Part shown: positions 49,119 through 58,147 of the stretch, piece by piece
Layout: the number at the start of each line of letters is the position of its first letter
Position numbering within the stretch: the stretch's first letter is position 1
Assembly (NCBI RefSeq): GCF_019973775.1
Contig: NZ_AP025032.1
Coordinates: 2,418,001 to 2,482,000, forward strand
Reading direction: 5' to 3'
Length of the DNA stretch: 64,000 nt
Source of the DNA: Aureimonas sp. SA4125
Lineage (GTDB): Bacteria > Pseudomonadota > Alphaproteobacteria > Rhizobiales > Rhizobiaceae
Made by a program: the position numbers and the translations under genes
The notes under the pieces: model-generated
What the model was told of the DNA's origin: nothing
The model's input: only the letters and a program-made list of their open reading frames with translations
The model's database searches: none

Positions 49119-50327
49119 TCAGGCGACTTCGGTGGAAATCTGTTCGGGTTTTGCAGTGTTGCCCATGGCCATGAGGTCGGCCATGGGTTCGGTCTGCATG
49201 TAGCGGTTCTGGATCTGCCATTCGTCGTTGGCCTCGAGAAGGACGGCGCCGATGAGCCGGATGATGGATCCCTCGTTCGGGAAGATTCCGACGACGTCGG
49301 CACGCCGCTTCACCTCCTTGTTCAGGCGCTCCAGGGAATTCGTCGAATGGATCCGGGTCCGGTGCTGACTGGGAAAATCCATGTGCGCCAGCACGTCGGT
49401 CTCGCTGTTGTCGATGAAGGCCCCGAGCTTTGGACACTTTCCCCGAAGCTGGTCGGCGACGTGGCGCAGCGCCTGGCTGGCGCTAGCACGATCGGGCTGG
49501 GCGAAGGCTTGGCGCAGCGCGGCCGCCGCCATGCTCTGCTGCGCCTTCGGGACATACGACAGGGCGTTGCGCATCCAATGCACCCGGCAGCGCTGCCAGG
49601 AGGCGCTGAACACCCGGCGAATGGCGGCTTTCAGCCCTTCGTGAGCATCCGAGATCACGAGCTTCACGCCGGACAGGCCGCGGCGCACGAGGCTCTTGAG
49701 GAAGCTCGACCAAAACGTCTCCGCTTCCGAGGGGCCGATGTGAAGGCCGACGATCTCGCGCTTGCCGTCCGTGTTCACGGCCACGGCGATTATGGCGGCG
49801 ACCGAAACGATGCGTCCACCCTCGCGCTGCTTCAGGTAGGTCGCATCCAGCCAGAGGTAGGGCCAGTCGCCAGTGAGAGGACGGTCGAGGAAGCCGCCGA
49901 CGCGTTCGTCGATGTCTTTGCACAGCTTCGATACGGTGCTCTTGCCGATCCCCGACAGCCCCATGGCCTGTACCAGATCGTCGACCCGCCGGGTGGAAAC
50001 GCCGCTGATCCAAGCTTCCTGAATGACGGCAACCAAGGCCTTCTCCGAGAGCTTTCTCGGCTCCAGGAACGGCGGGAAGTAGCTGCCCTGCCGAAGCTTG
50101 GGTATCCGAAGCTGCAACGAGCCGAGCCGCGTGTCGAGCGAGCGGTCGCGGTAGCCATTGCGATAAGTCGCCCGTTCCTGCGTCCGTTCGTGGCGCCCGG
50201 CGCCGATCATGCCTTCAACGTCGACCTCCATAAGGAGCTGCATCACGCTCTCGGCTATCGTTCTCAGGAAATCGCCGTCCCCGGCTTTCGCAAAAAGCTC
50301 GGCAAGCGGTAGTCTGTCCTCGGTCAT
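49119..50327 (-). CDS. IS256-family (mutator-type) transposase
   Basis: 402 residues, full length for the family, with GGAG 7 bases before the ATG. The DDE triad is visible as Asp161 (WLDATYLK), Asp227 (VISDAHEGLK) and Glu333 (STNSLERLNKEVKRR); the insertion region contains the C/D(2)H-type WQRCRVHWMRNAL segment typical of mutator transposases. No frameshift or stop, so the element could still be active. It is antisense to the eCIS transcript. Confidence 0.97.
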   Translation of the reverse strand: MTEDRLPLAELFAKAGDGDFLRTIAESVMQLLMEVDVEGMIGAGRHERTQERATYRNGYRDRSLDTRLGSLQLRIPKLRQGSYFPPFLEPRKLSEKALVAVIQEAWISGVSTRRVDDLVQAMGLSGIGKSTVSKLCKDIDERVGGFLDRPLTGDWPYLWLDATYLKQREGGRIVSVAAIIAVAVNTDGKREIVGLHIGPSEAETFWSSFLKSLVRRGLSGVKLVISDAHEGLKAAIRRVFSASWQRCRVHWMRNALSYVPKAQQSMAAAALRQAFAQPDRASASQALRHVADQLRGKCPKLGAFIDNSETDVLAHMDFPSQHRTRIHSTNSLERLNKEVKRRADVVGIFPNEGSIIRLIGAVLLEANDEWQIQNRYMQTEPMADLMAMGNTAKPEQISTEVA

Positions 50328-50413
50328 CGGGTTCTCCGGTCAGGTTGAAGTCTCGCAACTCCACCTTAGCCGCCCTATCCGGTGACCGCCTCAGCCACAC
50401 CTTTCAATGTCGG

Positions 50414-50441
50414 AATTTCCACCACGAGCGCGGACACTACC
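50414..50441 (-). repeat. IS256-type right terminal inverted repeat
   Basis: 28-bp end that, read on the minus strand, starts GGTAGTGTCCG and shares the CGTGGTGGAAATT inner part with the left end. Confidence 0.88.
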
Positions 50442-50449
50442 CTCCAGCT
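50442..50449. repeat. Target-site duplication, right copy
   Basis: CTCCAGCT, identical to 49059-49066; it encodes the LQL codons where the gp25 frame resumes. Confidence 0.9.
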
Positions 50450-50728
50450 CATCGAGCAGGTCCTGTTCACCCAGCCGGGGGAGCGGGTGAACCGGCCGGA
50501 CTTCGGCAGCGGCGTGCTGCAGCTGGTCTTCGCGCCGAACAGCCCGGAATTGGCCGCGACGGCCGAGTTCCTGGTCAGGGGCGCGCTGCAGCAATGGCTG
50601 GGAGACCTGATCCTGGTCGAGGACGTTTCCGTTACCTCCGATGATGCCCGCCTCAGCGTCGCGATAACCTTCATCGAGCGCCGCAGCGGCGATCGCACCA
50701 CGGCGGAATTCACCCGGGAGGCGGCGCC

Positions 50729-53326
50729 ATGATCTACGCCTGCTGTACGCCGCGTCGTCTCGAAACCGTCCGGTCCGACGGTAGTTTCAATGGCATCGAC
50801 GTGCTCGAAGTCCTCGACCTCGGCGCCCCGGCCGGTACGCCCCGGCAGCGCACGCTGCTGCTGCGGCTGCTGCTGCCGGCGGCGGGGCTTGGCCGCGACA
50901 ATGTGCTGATCGAGGGCGGCGAGCGGGTCGTCGGCATCGAAGTGCTCTGGGCGCATCCGGCCGACGCCATCCCACCGGCCGATCTCGGCGCGGAGGACGG
51001 GGCATTCTTCGCCGCCCTGCCAGGCGCGGCGGATACGCTCGTCGTGCGCACCGGCATCGCGGGCGACTACTCGACCTATACGCTGCGCATCGTCCGCTCG
51101 ACGCTCGATCCGCGCGCGCCGGACAGTTTCGATCCGCCGCTCTCTGCCGTCGATTTCTCGTTCAAGGTCGAATGCCCCAGCGATTTCGACTGCCGCAGCG
51201 CCGACACCTGCGCGCCGGAACCGGCCGAGGAGCCGGCGATCGACTATCTGGCCAAGGACTATGCCAGCTTCCGCCGGCTGATGCTCGACCGCATGGCACT
51301 GCTGATGCCCGGCTGGCGCGACCGCACGCCCGCCGACCTCGGCGTCGCTTTGGTGGAGACGCTGGCCTATGTCGCCGACCATCTCAGCTACCAGCAGGAC
51401 GCGATCGCGACCGAAGCCTATCTCGGCACCGCGCGGCGCCGCGTCTCTGTCCGCCGCCATGCCCGGCTGGTCGATTACCCGATGCACGACGGCGGCGCCG
51501 CGCGCGTGCTCGTCCAGCTCGCCGCCACACCGGCGGCAGACGACACCGACCCGGCGAACCCGATCATCGTTCCGGAACACACGATGCTGTTCACCCGCGT
51601 GCCGGGAGCGACGGACCGCATCCCGATCACCAATCCGGCCGGCGGCAAGCCGCACCCTCTCGACGTCGCATTGCGCAGCGACCCGACCGTCTACGAGACG
51701 ATGCATGCCGCAACCCTCGTGAAGGCGCATGCGCACATGACGTTCTACACCTGGAGCGACGCCGAATGCTGCCTGCCGACCGGCGCGACGCGCGCGACGC
51801 TGAAGGGGCATTTCCCGCGACTTGCGCCGACCGCCCCCGGGGGGCCCGGCGACATGCTTGTCTTCGAAGAAGTGGTAGGCCCGCGCACCGGCAAACCGGA
51901 GGACGCCGATCCGGCCAAGCGCCACGCCGTCCGACTCCTTGCGGTCAAGGCCTTCCAGGACAAGACGGATCCGGGCGATCCCGACGTGCCGCTGACCGAC
52001 CGGGTGACCGGGGACGAGATTACCGAACTGCTCTGGCATGCCGACGACGCCCTGCCGTTTGCGCTCTGCATTTCCTCGCACTCCGATCCCGATCTCGGCG
52101 AGGTGCCGGTGGCGGACGTCACCGTCGCGCGCGGCAACATCGTCCTCGCCGACCACGGTCGCACCATCGCGGACGAGACGCTCGGGACGGTGCCGGAGCC
52201 GCACCTCTTTCTTGTCGCCGACGAGTCCGACCAGTGCGCACGGCCGAAGCGGGTCGCCGTGCCGCCGCGCTGGCGGCCGGGCCTGTCGCTCGGGCCACTG
52301 ACTCACGTCTTCCCCTATGCCGCGGACATCCCGCCGCCTTCGGCCCGCGCCGCCCTGACCTGGACCGCTGCCGAGCTTCGCCCGGCCATCACCGTCACCG
52401 AAACCTCCTCCCCCGGCAGCCCACCTTTCACGGCCGAGCGCGACCTTCTCGGCAGCGATGGCGCCGACCGGACTTTCGTCGTCGAGGTCGAGGACGACGG
52501 CCAGACCACACTGCGCTTCGGCGACGGCCGGCACGGCCTGCGGCCGCGGTCGGGCGCGCGCTTTGTTGCGACCTACCGGATCGGCCAGGGCGCCCGCGGC
52601 AATGTCGGGGCCGAGGCCATCGCCCACATCGTCAGCGACGACTTGCGCCTTGCCGCCCCGCGCAATCCCCTCCCCGCCGCCGGCGGCCTCGACCCCGAGG
52701 GCGTCGAGACGGTTCGACAGCGTGCGCCCTTCGCCTTCCGCACGCTGGAGCGCGCGGTGACGCCGGAGGACTATGCGCACCTTGCCGAGCGCGATCCGGC
52801 GATCCAGCGGGCCGCAGCGACCTTCCGCTGGACCGGCAGCTGGTACACCGCCTTCGTCACCGCCGACCGGACCGGCGGCCGCGCGGTCGACGACGGCTTC
52901 AAGGACGCAACCCGGCGGCGTCTCGATCCCTATCGCATGGCCGGCATGGACCTCGAGATCGATGCCCCGCGCTTCGTTCCGGTCGAACTCGACCTGACGG
53001 TCTGCGTGGCGCCTGACTATTTTCGCGCAAATGTCGCCGTGGCGGTGCGAAAAGCGCTGGGCACAAGCCCTGACGGCCTCTTCCACCCAGACCGCTGGAC
53101 CTTCGCCCAGCCGGTCTATCTCAGCGCCATCATCGCCGTCGTGCAGGCAATCGCCGGCGTTCGGTCAGTCGAGGTCACGCGCTTCCACCGCCAGGGACGA
53201 CCGGATGGCAAGCCTCTCGATATCGGCCGGCTCGACATCGGCCGGCTCGAGATCGCCCGGCTCGACAACGACCCCAACCTTCCGGAGCAAGGCGTGCTTC
53301 GCCTCACCCTTGGAGGCGGCAAATGA
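50729..53326 (+). CDS. eCIS baseplate wedge protein 1 (gp6/J-like, Afp11-type)
   Basis: 865 residues. After a cysteine-bearing N-terminal beta domain (1-165), the putative baseplate-assembly signature appears: IDYLAKDYASFRRLMLDRMALLMPGWRDRTPADLGVALVETLAYVADHLSYQQDAIATEAYLGTARRRVSVRRHARLVDYPMHDGGAARV, and later the J-like C-terminal part FGDGRHGLRPRSGARFVATYRIGQGARGNVGAEAIAH ... RAVTPEDYAHLAERDPAIQRA. It forms wedge dimers around the hub. A 15-bp triple repeat near the end encodes DIGRLDIGRLEIARLD. Lies just downstream of the broken gp25, so IS polarity could silence it. Confidence 0.92.
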   Translation: MIYACCTPRRLETVRSDGSFNGIDVLEVLDLGAPAGTPRQRTLLLRLLLPAAGLGRDNVLIEGGERVVGIEVLWAHPADAIPPADLGAEDGAFFAALPGAADTLVVRTGIAGDYSTYTLRIVRSTLDPRAPDSFDPPLSAVDFSFKVECPSDFDCRSADTCAPEPAEEPAIDYLAKDYASFRRLMLDRMALLMPGWRDRTPADLGVALVETLAYVADHLSYQQDAIATEAYLGTARRRVSVRRHARLVDYPMHDGGAARVLVQLAATPAADDTDPANPIIVPEHTMLFTRVPGATDRIPITNPAGGKPHPLDVALRSDPTVYETMHAATLVKAHAHMTFYTWSDAECCLPTGATRATLKGHFPRLAPTAPGGPGDMLVFEEVVGPRTGKPEDADPAKRHAVRLLAVKAFQDKTDPGDPDVPLTDRVTGDEITELLWHADDALPFALCISSHSDPDLGEVPVADVTVARGNIVLADHGRTIADETLGTVPEPHLFLVADESDQCARPKRVAVPPRWRPGLSLGPLTHVFPYAADIPPPSARAALTWTAAELRPAITVTETSSPGSPPFTAERDLLGSDGADRTFVVEVEDDGQTTLRFGDGRHGLRPRSGARFVATYRIGQGARGNVGAEAIAHIVSDDLRLAAPRNPLPAAGGLDPEGVETVRQRAPFAFRTLERAVTPEDYAHLAERDPAIQRAAATFRWTGSWYTAFVTADRTGGRAVDDGFKDATRRRLDPYRMAGMDLEIDAPRFVPVELDLTVCVAPDYFRANVAVAVRKALGTSPDGLFHPDRWTFAQPVYLSAIIAVVQAIAGVRSVEVTRFHRQGRPDGKPLDIGRLDIGRLEIARLDNDPNLPEQGVLRLTLGGGK
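53216..53260 (+). repeat. Three 15-bp tandem repeats within the wedge gene
   Basis: Units CTCGATATCGGCCGG, CTCGACATCGGCCGG and CTCGAGATCGCCCGG run head to tail, encoding L-D/E-I-G/A-R three times near the C-terminus of wedge protein 1. The length keeps the frame. Confidence 0.85.
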
Positions 53327-56037
53327 GCGAGATCATCGTCGGCGACGCGAGACTGCCGGCCGGCGAAGGCAGCTGCGGATGCTGTTCCGGCACCGGTGCC
53401 AGCCTCCCCACGCCACGCAGCAATGCGCCGGGCCAGCGCGCGATCGCCTATCGCGTCGGCACGCATTCGGCGTTCAAGGCCACCATGCTGGCCCGGCTCT
53501 CCGCCCGCGAGTTCAAGGCTCTCAGCGGGTTGAGGACGCGCGACGACGATGACCCGAGCATCGCGCTGCTCGACGCCTTTGCCACCACCGCCGACGTCCT
53601 CTCCTTCTATCAGGAGCGCATCGCCAACGAATCCTTCCTGTCGACGGCGACGGAGGCCTTCTCGGTCGCCGCCCTCGCGCGGCTGATCGGCTACCGTCTC
53701 AATCCCGGCGTCGCCGCCTCGGTCGACCTCGCCTTCACCATGGAGCCGGCGCCCGGCGCGCCGGAAATGGCGGTCGCGGTCACGACGATCCCCGCGGGCA
53801 CCAAGGTGCAGAGCGTGCCGGGTCCCGGCGAGCGTTCGCAGACCTATGAGACCCTCGAGGACATCGAGGGCCGCGTTGCATGGAACGCCCTGAAACCCCA
53901 GCAGATGGTCACCCATCGCCTGCGCCGCGACGACCGGATTGCCTTCCTCAAGGGGGCAGCGGTGCGGATCGCCGTCGGGGACGTGGTGCTCCTCGTCGGC
54001 CCGGAGCGTATCGCGGCGCCGGGCGACGAGCATTGGGACCTGCGCATCGTCGTGTCGGTCGAGCGGGATGTCGAGGCCGACCGGACGACGATCACCTTCG
54101 ACCGCGGCCTCGGTGTCTGGGTGCCCGACAGCCCGCCCTCGATCGATCCGACGCTCTATGTGATGCGGCGACATGCAGCCCTCTTCGGCCACAACGCGCT
54201 GCATCCTTCGGTGCTTCACCCCGACGTCGCGGCCAATGTCGTGGGGATCGGCAAAAAAGGCGACTGGGACTTCAAGATCGAGGACGAGACGATCTACCTC
54301 GATGCGCCCGTCCCCGGCGTCGTGCCGGGCAGCTGGGTCGTTCTCACCCGCGCCGCCTACACCGAGCTCTACCGGGTGGTCGCCGTCGCGGAGACCGGAA
54401 AGTCGGGCTACCTGATGTCGGGCCGGACAAGCGCCCTGGTTCTCGACACGGATGAGAACCTGACGAAATTCGACGGCGCCGACTATCGCCGCACCGCCGT
54501 TCTCACCGAAAACGAGAGCCTCGACCTTGCCCGTGCGCCGATCGTCGAGCCGGTCTGGGGCGACGACATCGTACTGGATGGCCCGGTGGAGGGGCTTTCC
54601 CCCGGCCGGAGACTGGTCGTGCGCGGCCGGGCGCCCCGGGTCCGCGCCGATGGCGCCCTCGCGCTCGTCGACGCGCAAGGCGACGAGTTCAAGCCCGGTG
54701 ATGGCGAGCGCCTCAGCGTCGTCGGGCCGCCGGTCGAGGTTTCCCCCGGCCTGCTGCGTTGGCGCCTGCGCACCTCGGAGGGTCGCGAGGGCACGCTCGA
54801 CCGCGCCGTGAATGCGGCGCCGCTGCGTTTCGTCGCCGCCGGCCGGGACGACCCGGTGATTGCCGAAGTCGCCATCCTCGGCTCCCTCGACGCCACCGAC
54901 CCGATCCACGGCCGCCTGATCCTGGAACGGTCGCTGATCCATGCCTATGACCGCGGCTCGGCTGAAGTCCTCGCCAATGTGGCCCCGGCCAGCCATGGCG
55001 AGAGCGTCACCGACATTCTCGGCAATGGCGATGCCAGCCGCCCGAACCAGCGCTTCGCCCTGCGCCAGGGCCCGCTGACGCATGTGCGCTCCCCGGCGGG
55101 CGGCAGCGCGTCGACGCTGACGGTCCGGGTCAGCGACGTCGCCTGGACGGAAGTGCCGGACCTTTTGGGAAGCGGCCCCCGCGACCGGGTCTACACCACG
55201 CGGCTGGAGGACGACGGGACGACGGTCGTCGCCTTCGGCGATGGCGTCACCGGCGCCCGGCCGCCGACCAGCCGCGACAGCATCGTTGCCTCCTACCGCA
55301 AGGGGATCGGCCTGGGCGGGCTCGCGACCGCCGGCCAGATCACCCTCCTGGCGGCGCGCCCGCTCGGCGTGAAATCGGTGACGAACCCGCTGGCGGCAGA
55401 AGGCGCGCAGGATCCCGAGCGCGTCGAGGACACCCGCCGGAACGCGCCGACCAGCGTGCTGACGCTCGGCCGAGCGGTCTCGCTCACCGACTACGAGGAC
55501 TACGCCCGCACCTATCCCGGCGTCGGCAAGGCGAGAGCAGACCTCCTGTGGCGCGCCGGCGGCCGGCGCATCGTCATCACCGTCGCCGGCCCCGACGGGC
55601 GTGCGGTCCAGGCCGGCGGCGACCTGACCCTCGGTCTGCTCCGGGCCGTGCGCCGTCACGGTGATCCCAACGTCGCGGTCGAGGTCGTGCCCTATCGGCC
55701 CGTCGCGGCGCGGGCTCGGATCCGGGTCAAAATCGCCAGCGACCGCCGGCCGGACGACGTGCTGCCCGCCGTCGCGGCGGCGCTGCAGGAGGCCTTCGGC
55801 TTCGCGCGCCGCTTTGCGCAGCCGCTGTTTCTCAGCGAGGTGATCAGCGTCGCCAGCGCGGTGCCGGGGGTCGTCGCCGTCAACGTCACCGCGCTCTACC
55901 GATCCGTGCCGCCGCTCGAGACGCCGGTGCGGCAGGCCAGCCTTCCCGCCGCGTCCGCCGAGATACTCGATGGCGTCGCGGTCGGCGCGGAACACCTGAC
56001 GCTGTCGGCCCTCGAGGAACTGGAGGCGATGCCGTGA
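53323..56037 (+). CDS. eCIS baseplate wedge protein 2 (J-like)
   Basis: 904 residues, coupled to wedge protein 1 by ATGA. The N-terminus has a cysteine cluster (GSCGCCSG), then LSAREFKALSGLRTRDDDDPSIALLDAFATTADVLSFYQERIANESFLSTATEAFSVAALARLIGYRLNPG, a long central region, and a J-like end: GLGGLATAGQITLLAARPLGVKSVTNPLAAEGAQDPERVEDTRRNAPTSVLTLGRAVSLTDYEDYARTYPGVGKA. It is homologous in layout to wedge protein 1, and eCIS loci usually have two such genes. Probably the second component of the wedge. Confidence 0.9.
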   Translation: MSEIIVGDARLPAGEGSCGCCSGTGASLPTPRSNAPGQRAIAYRVGTHSAFKATMLARLSAREFKALSGLRTRDDDDPSIALLDAFATTADVLSFYQERIANESFLSTATEAFSVAALARLIGYRLNPGVAASVDLAFTMEPAPGAPEMAVAVTTIPAGTKVQSVPGPGERSQTYETLEDIEGRVAWNALKPQQMVTHRLRRDDRIAFLKGAAVRIAVGDVVLLVGPERIAAPGDEHWDLRIVVSVERDVEADRTTITFDRGLGVWVPDSPPSIDPTLYVMRRHAALFGHNALHPSVLHPDVAANVVGIGKKGDWDFKIEDETIYLDAPVPGVVPGSWVVLTRAAYTELYRVVAVAETGKSGYLMSGRTSALVLDTDENLTKFDGADYRRTAVLTENESLDLARAPIVEPVWGDDIVLDGPVEGLSPGRRLVVRGRAPRVRADGALALVDAQGDEFKPGDGERLSVVGPPVEVSPGLLRWRLRTSEGREGTLDRAVNAAPLRFVAAGRDDPVIAEVAILGSLDATDPIHGRLILERSLIHAYDRGSAEVLANVAPASHGESVTDILGNGDASRPNQRFALRQGPLTHVRSPAGGSASTLTVRVSDVAWTEVPDLLGSGPRDRVYTTRLEDDGTTVVAFGDGVTGARPPTSRDSIVASYRKGIGLGGLATAGQITLLAARPLGVKSVTNPLAAEGAQDPERVEDTRRNAPTSVLTLGRAVSLTDYEDYARTYPGVGKARADLLWRAGGRRIVITVAGPDGRAVQAGGDLTLGLLRAVRRHGDPNVAVEVVPYRPVAARARIRVKIASDRRPDDVLPAVAAALQEAFGFARRFAQPLFLSEVISVASAVPGVVAVNVTALYRSVPPLETPVRQASLPAASAEILDGVAVGAEHLTLSALEELEAMP

Positions 56038-58136
56038 GCTTCGACGCGAAAACCCTCTACGAACTGCTGCCGGCCATCTACCGCCTGCGCGATGCCGGCG
56101 AGGGATATCCGCTGCGCGACCTCGTCGCCGTGCTGGCCGAGACGGCTGCGATCCTGGAGGAGGACCTCGAGCAGCTCTACGACGACCAGTTCATCGAGAC
56201 CTGCGCCGACTGGGCCGCGCCCTATATCGGAAGCCTCGTCGGCTACCGCACGCTGCATGGCGTCGTACCGCGCATTTCCAGCCCGCGGGCGGAGGTGGCC
56301 AACGTCGTCGCCTTCCGCCGCCGCAAGGGCACCGCCTCGATGCTGGAGGAACTCGCCAACGACGTCACCGGCTGGCGCGCCCGCAGCGTCGAGTTCTTCG
56401 AACGCCTGGCGACGACGCAGTATCTCGACCACCTCCGGCCCGGGAGCGCCTACACCGCTGATCTGCGCGACTGGGAGGCGCTCGAGCGCGCCGGCTCGGC
56501 CTTCGACCGGCAGCAGCACACGGTCGACCTGCGCAAGGTCGGTTCCGGCGGGCGCTACGGCATCGGTAATGTCGGCCTTTTCCTCTGGCGGCTGGCGGCC
56601 CGTCCGATCGAGCGCGCGACGGCGGCACGGGTCGATGCACGTCGCTTCCTCTGCCATCCGCTCGGCATCGACGCGCCGCTCTTCACCAATCCGGAGCCGG
56701 AAGGCGCGATCACCGAACTCGCGACGCCGCTGCAGGTGCCGGCGCCGATCAGCCGCCGCGTTCTCGCGGAAAACCTTGCCGCCTATTACGGCCGCGGGCG
56801 CAGCATTCTCGTGGAGACGCGGGAAGCGCCCGGGCAGCCCCTCGTCGCCGTACCGCTGGGCGACGTGACGGTGTGCGACCTTTCCGACCGTGGCCCGGGA
56901 ATGTGGGCGACGGCGCCTCAGGAAAAGCCCGTGGCAATCGATCCCGTGCGCGGCCGCCTGCTCTTCCGCAATGCCCGGCCGGCCGGCAGCGAGGTTCGGG
57001 TCAGCATCTGCCATGGCGCCGTGGCCGATATCGGCGGCGGCAGCTACGATCGGCCGGACGCCTTCCTCGGCTCGAACCTGCCGGTCGTGCGGGTTTCGGA
57101 GGATGCAGGCGACAAGGCGACGATCCAGGACGCCGTCGCCGCCCTGCCGAACGGCGGCATTGTCGAGATCGGGGACAGCCGCACCTGTGCTGGCCCGAAC
57201 GCCCTGACGATTCCCACGGGTGCGACGATGGTCCTCAGGGCCGATGCCGGCATGGCGCCGACCGTCATGCTGCCGGCGCCGCTCGCCGTCGCAGTCGGCG
57301 GACCGGATGCCACCCTCGTCATCGAAGGAATCGTGATGGCCGGGCATCCGATCACCCTCGGCGCCACCGCCGCAGGCCTGCGCCGGCTCGTCATCCGGCA
57401 TGCGACGCTCGTCCCCGGCCTCGCACTGGACATCGACGCCGCTCCGCAATCCACCGGCCCCAGCCTCGTCGCCGATCTGGTCGATGCCGAGATCATCATC
57501 GAAAGCAGCATCGTCGGCGGCCTCAGGGTTTCGCCGGCGACGACGGCGATCACCAACAGCATCCTCGACGCGACGGCACCCGGCGAGATTGCCTTTGCCG
57601 GCGCGGTGTCGGGGGCCGGCGGGCCACTGTCGCTGGAAGCTGTCACCGCCGTCGGCCGCGTCGATGCCGCCGAGCTCAATGCCTCGAACACGCTCTTCGT
57701 CGCCACGGCCGAGGCCGGTAAGCCGCCGATCCGCGCGGAACGCATCCAGACAGGCTGCGTGCGCTTCTCCTATGTCGTTCCCGGCTCTGTGACGCCGAGG
57801 CGCTATCGCTGCCAGCCGGAATTCGAAAGCGCCGCCGAGATCGAGCGGCGGGAAAAGGCGACCGGCACGATGCTTGGCGAGGCCGAGAAATCGGCGATAC
57901 GCGCGGCGGTGCGAGCCCGGCTCGTCCCGAGCTTCACCTCGATGCGTCACGGCCGGCCGGCCTATCTGCAGCTCCGGCGGCAGGCGCCGCCGCAACTCAC
58001 CGCCGGCGCCGACGACGAAGCCGAAATGGGCGCCTATCACAGCCTGTACATGCCGCAGCGAAGAACCAACCTCGACGTGCGGCTCGACGAGTATCTGCGT
58101 TTCGGTCTCGCGGCCGGCGTCTTCTACGAGACCTGA
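56034..58136 (+). CDS. eCIS gpI-like tail protein with beta-helix-like C-terminal region
   Basis: 700 residues; the GTG start overlaps the previous stop (GTGA). Residues 1-130 resemble the P2 gpI family (LYELLPAIYRLRDAGEGYPLRDLVAVLAETAAILEEDLEQLYDDQFIETCADWAAPYIGSLVGYR). From about 360 (DKATIQDAVAALPNGGIVEIGDSRTC) to 560 there are regular short strands like a right-handed parallel beta helix, as in phage tailspikes. The C-terminus returns to a baseplate-like helix (MGAYHSLYMPQRRTNLDVRLDEYLRFGL). It should sit at the baseplate rim and could carry a glycan-binding or attachment function. Confidence 0.82.
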   Translation: MSFDAKTLYELLPAIYRLRDAGEGYPLRDLVAVLAETAAILEEDLEQLYDDQFIETCADWAAPYIGSLVGYRTLHGVVPRISSPRAEVANVVAFRRRKGTASMLEELANDVTGWRARSVEFFERLATTQYLDHLRPGSAYTADLRDWEALERAGSAFDRQQHTVDLRKVGSGGRYGIGNVGLFLWRLAARPIERATAARVDARRFLCHPLGIDAPLFTNPEPEGAITELATPLQVPAPISRRVLAENLAAYYGRGRSILVETREAPGQPLVAVPLGDVTVCDLSDRGPGMWATAPQEKPVAIDPVRGRLLFRNARPAGSEVRVSICHGAVADIGGGSYDRPDAFLGSNLPVVRVSEDAGDKATIQDAVAALPNGGIVEIGDSRTCAGPNALTIPTGATMVLRADAGMAPTVMLPAPLAVAVGGPDATLVIEGIVMAGHPITLGATAAGLRRLVIRHATLVPGLALDIDAAPQSTGPSLVADLVDAEIIIESSIVGGLRVSPATTAITNSILDATAPGEIAFAGAVSGAGGPLSLEAVTAVGRVDAAELNASNTLFVATAEAGKPPIRAERIQTGCVRFSYVVPGSVTPRRYRCQPEFESAAEIERREKATGTMLGEAEKSAIRAAVRARLVPSFTSMRHGRPAYLQLRRQAPPQLTAGADDEAEMGAYHSLYMPQRRTNLDVRLDEYLRFGLAAGVFYET

Positions 58137-58147
58137 AGGAGGATTCG

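Larger units (their letters stand above)
49067..50441 (-). mobile_element. IS256-family insertion sequence within gp25
   Basis: The element is 1375 bp, bounded by imperfect 28-bp terminal inverted repeats (23 of 28 identical; both ends begin GGT, share GTGTCCG and end CGTGGTGGAAATT) and flanked by the direct repeat CTCCAGCT. It carries one intact transposase gene on the minus strand, opposite to the eCIS operon. Size, transposase type and duplication length agree with the IS256 family. Only one copy is present in the window. Confidence 0.95.
50382..50732 (+). pseudogene. gp25-like gene, 3' fragment fused to an IS-derived start
   Basis: From 50442 onward the frame encodes LQLIEQVLFTQPGERVNRPDFGSGVLQLVFAPNSPELAATAEFLVRGALQQWLGDL, the conserved bulk of gp25. 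The frame extends back into the right end of the IS to a GTG at 50382, which would give a 116-residue hybrid whose first 20 residues come from the element. No good ribosome-binding site precedes that GTG. The stop overlaps the next start (ATGA). It may be silent or may give a partly functional wedge protein. Confidence 0.85.

Noticed and set aside
53116..56037. Two J-like wedge genes as one duplicated or broken gene
   Set aside because: They differ in length and sequence outside the J-like parts, are joined by ATGA, and two such genes are normal in eCIS.
50375..58040. Several very long minus-strand frames opposite the eCIS wedge and gpI genes
   Set aside because: Arg/Asp-rich translations without motifs; the plus-strand genes have clear baseplate families and 4-bp couplings.
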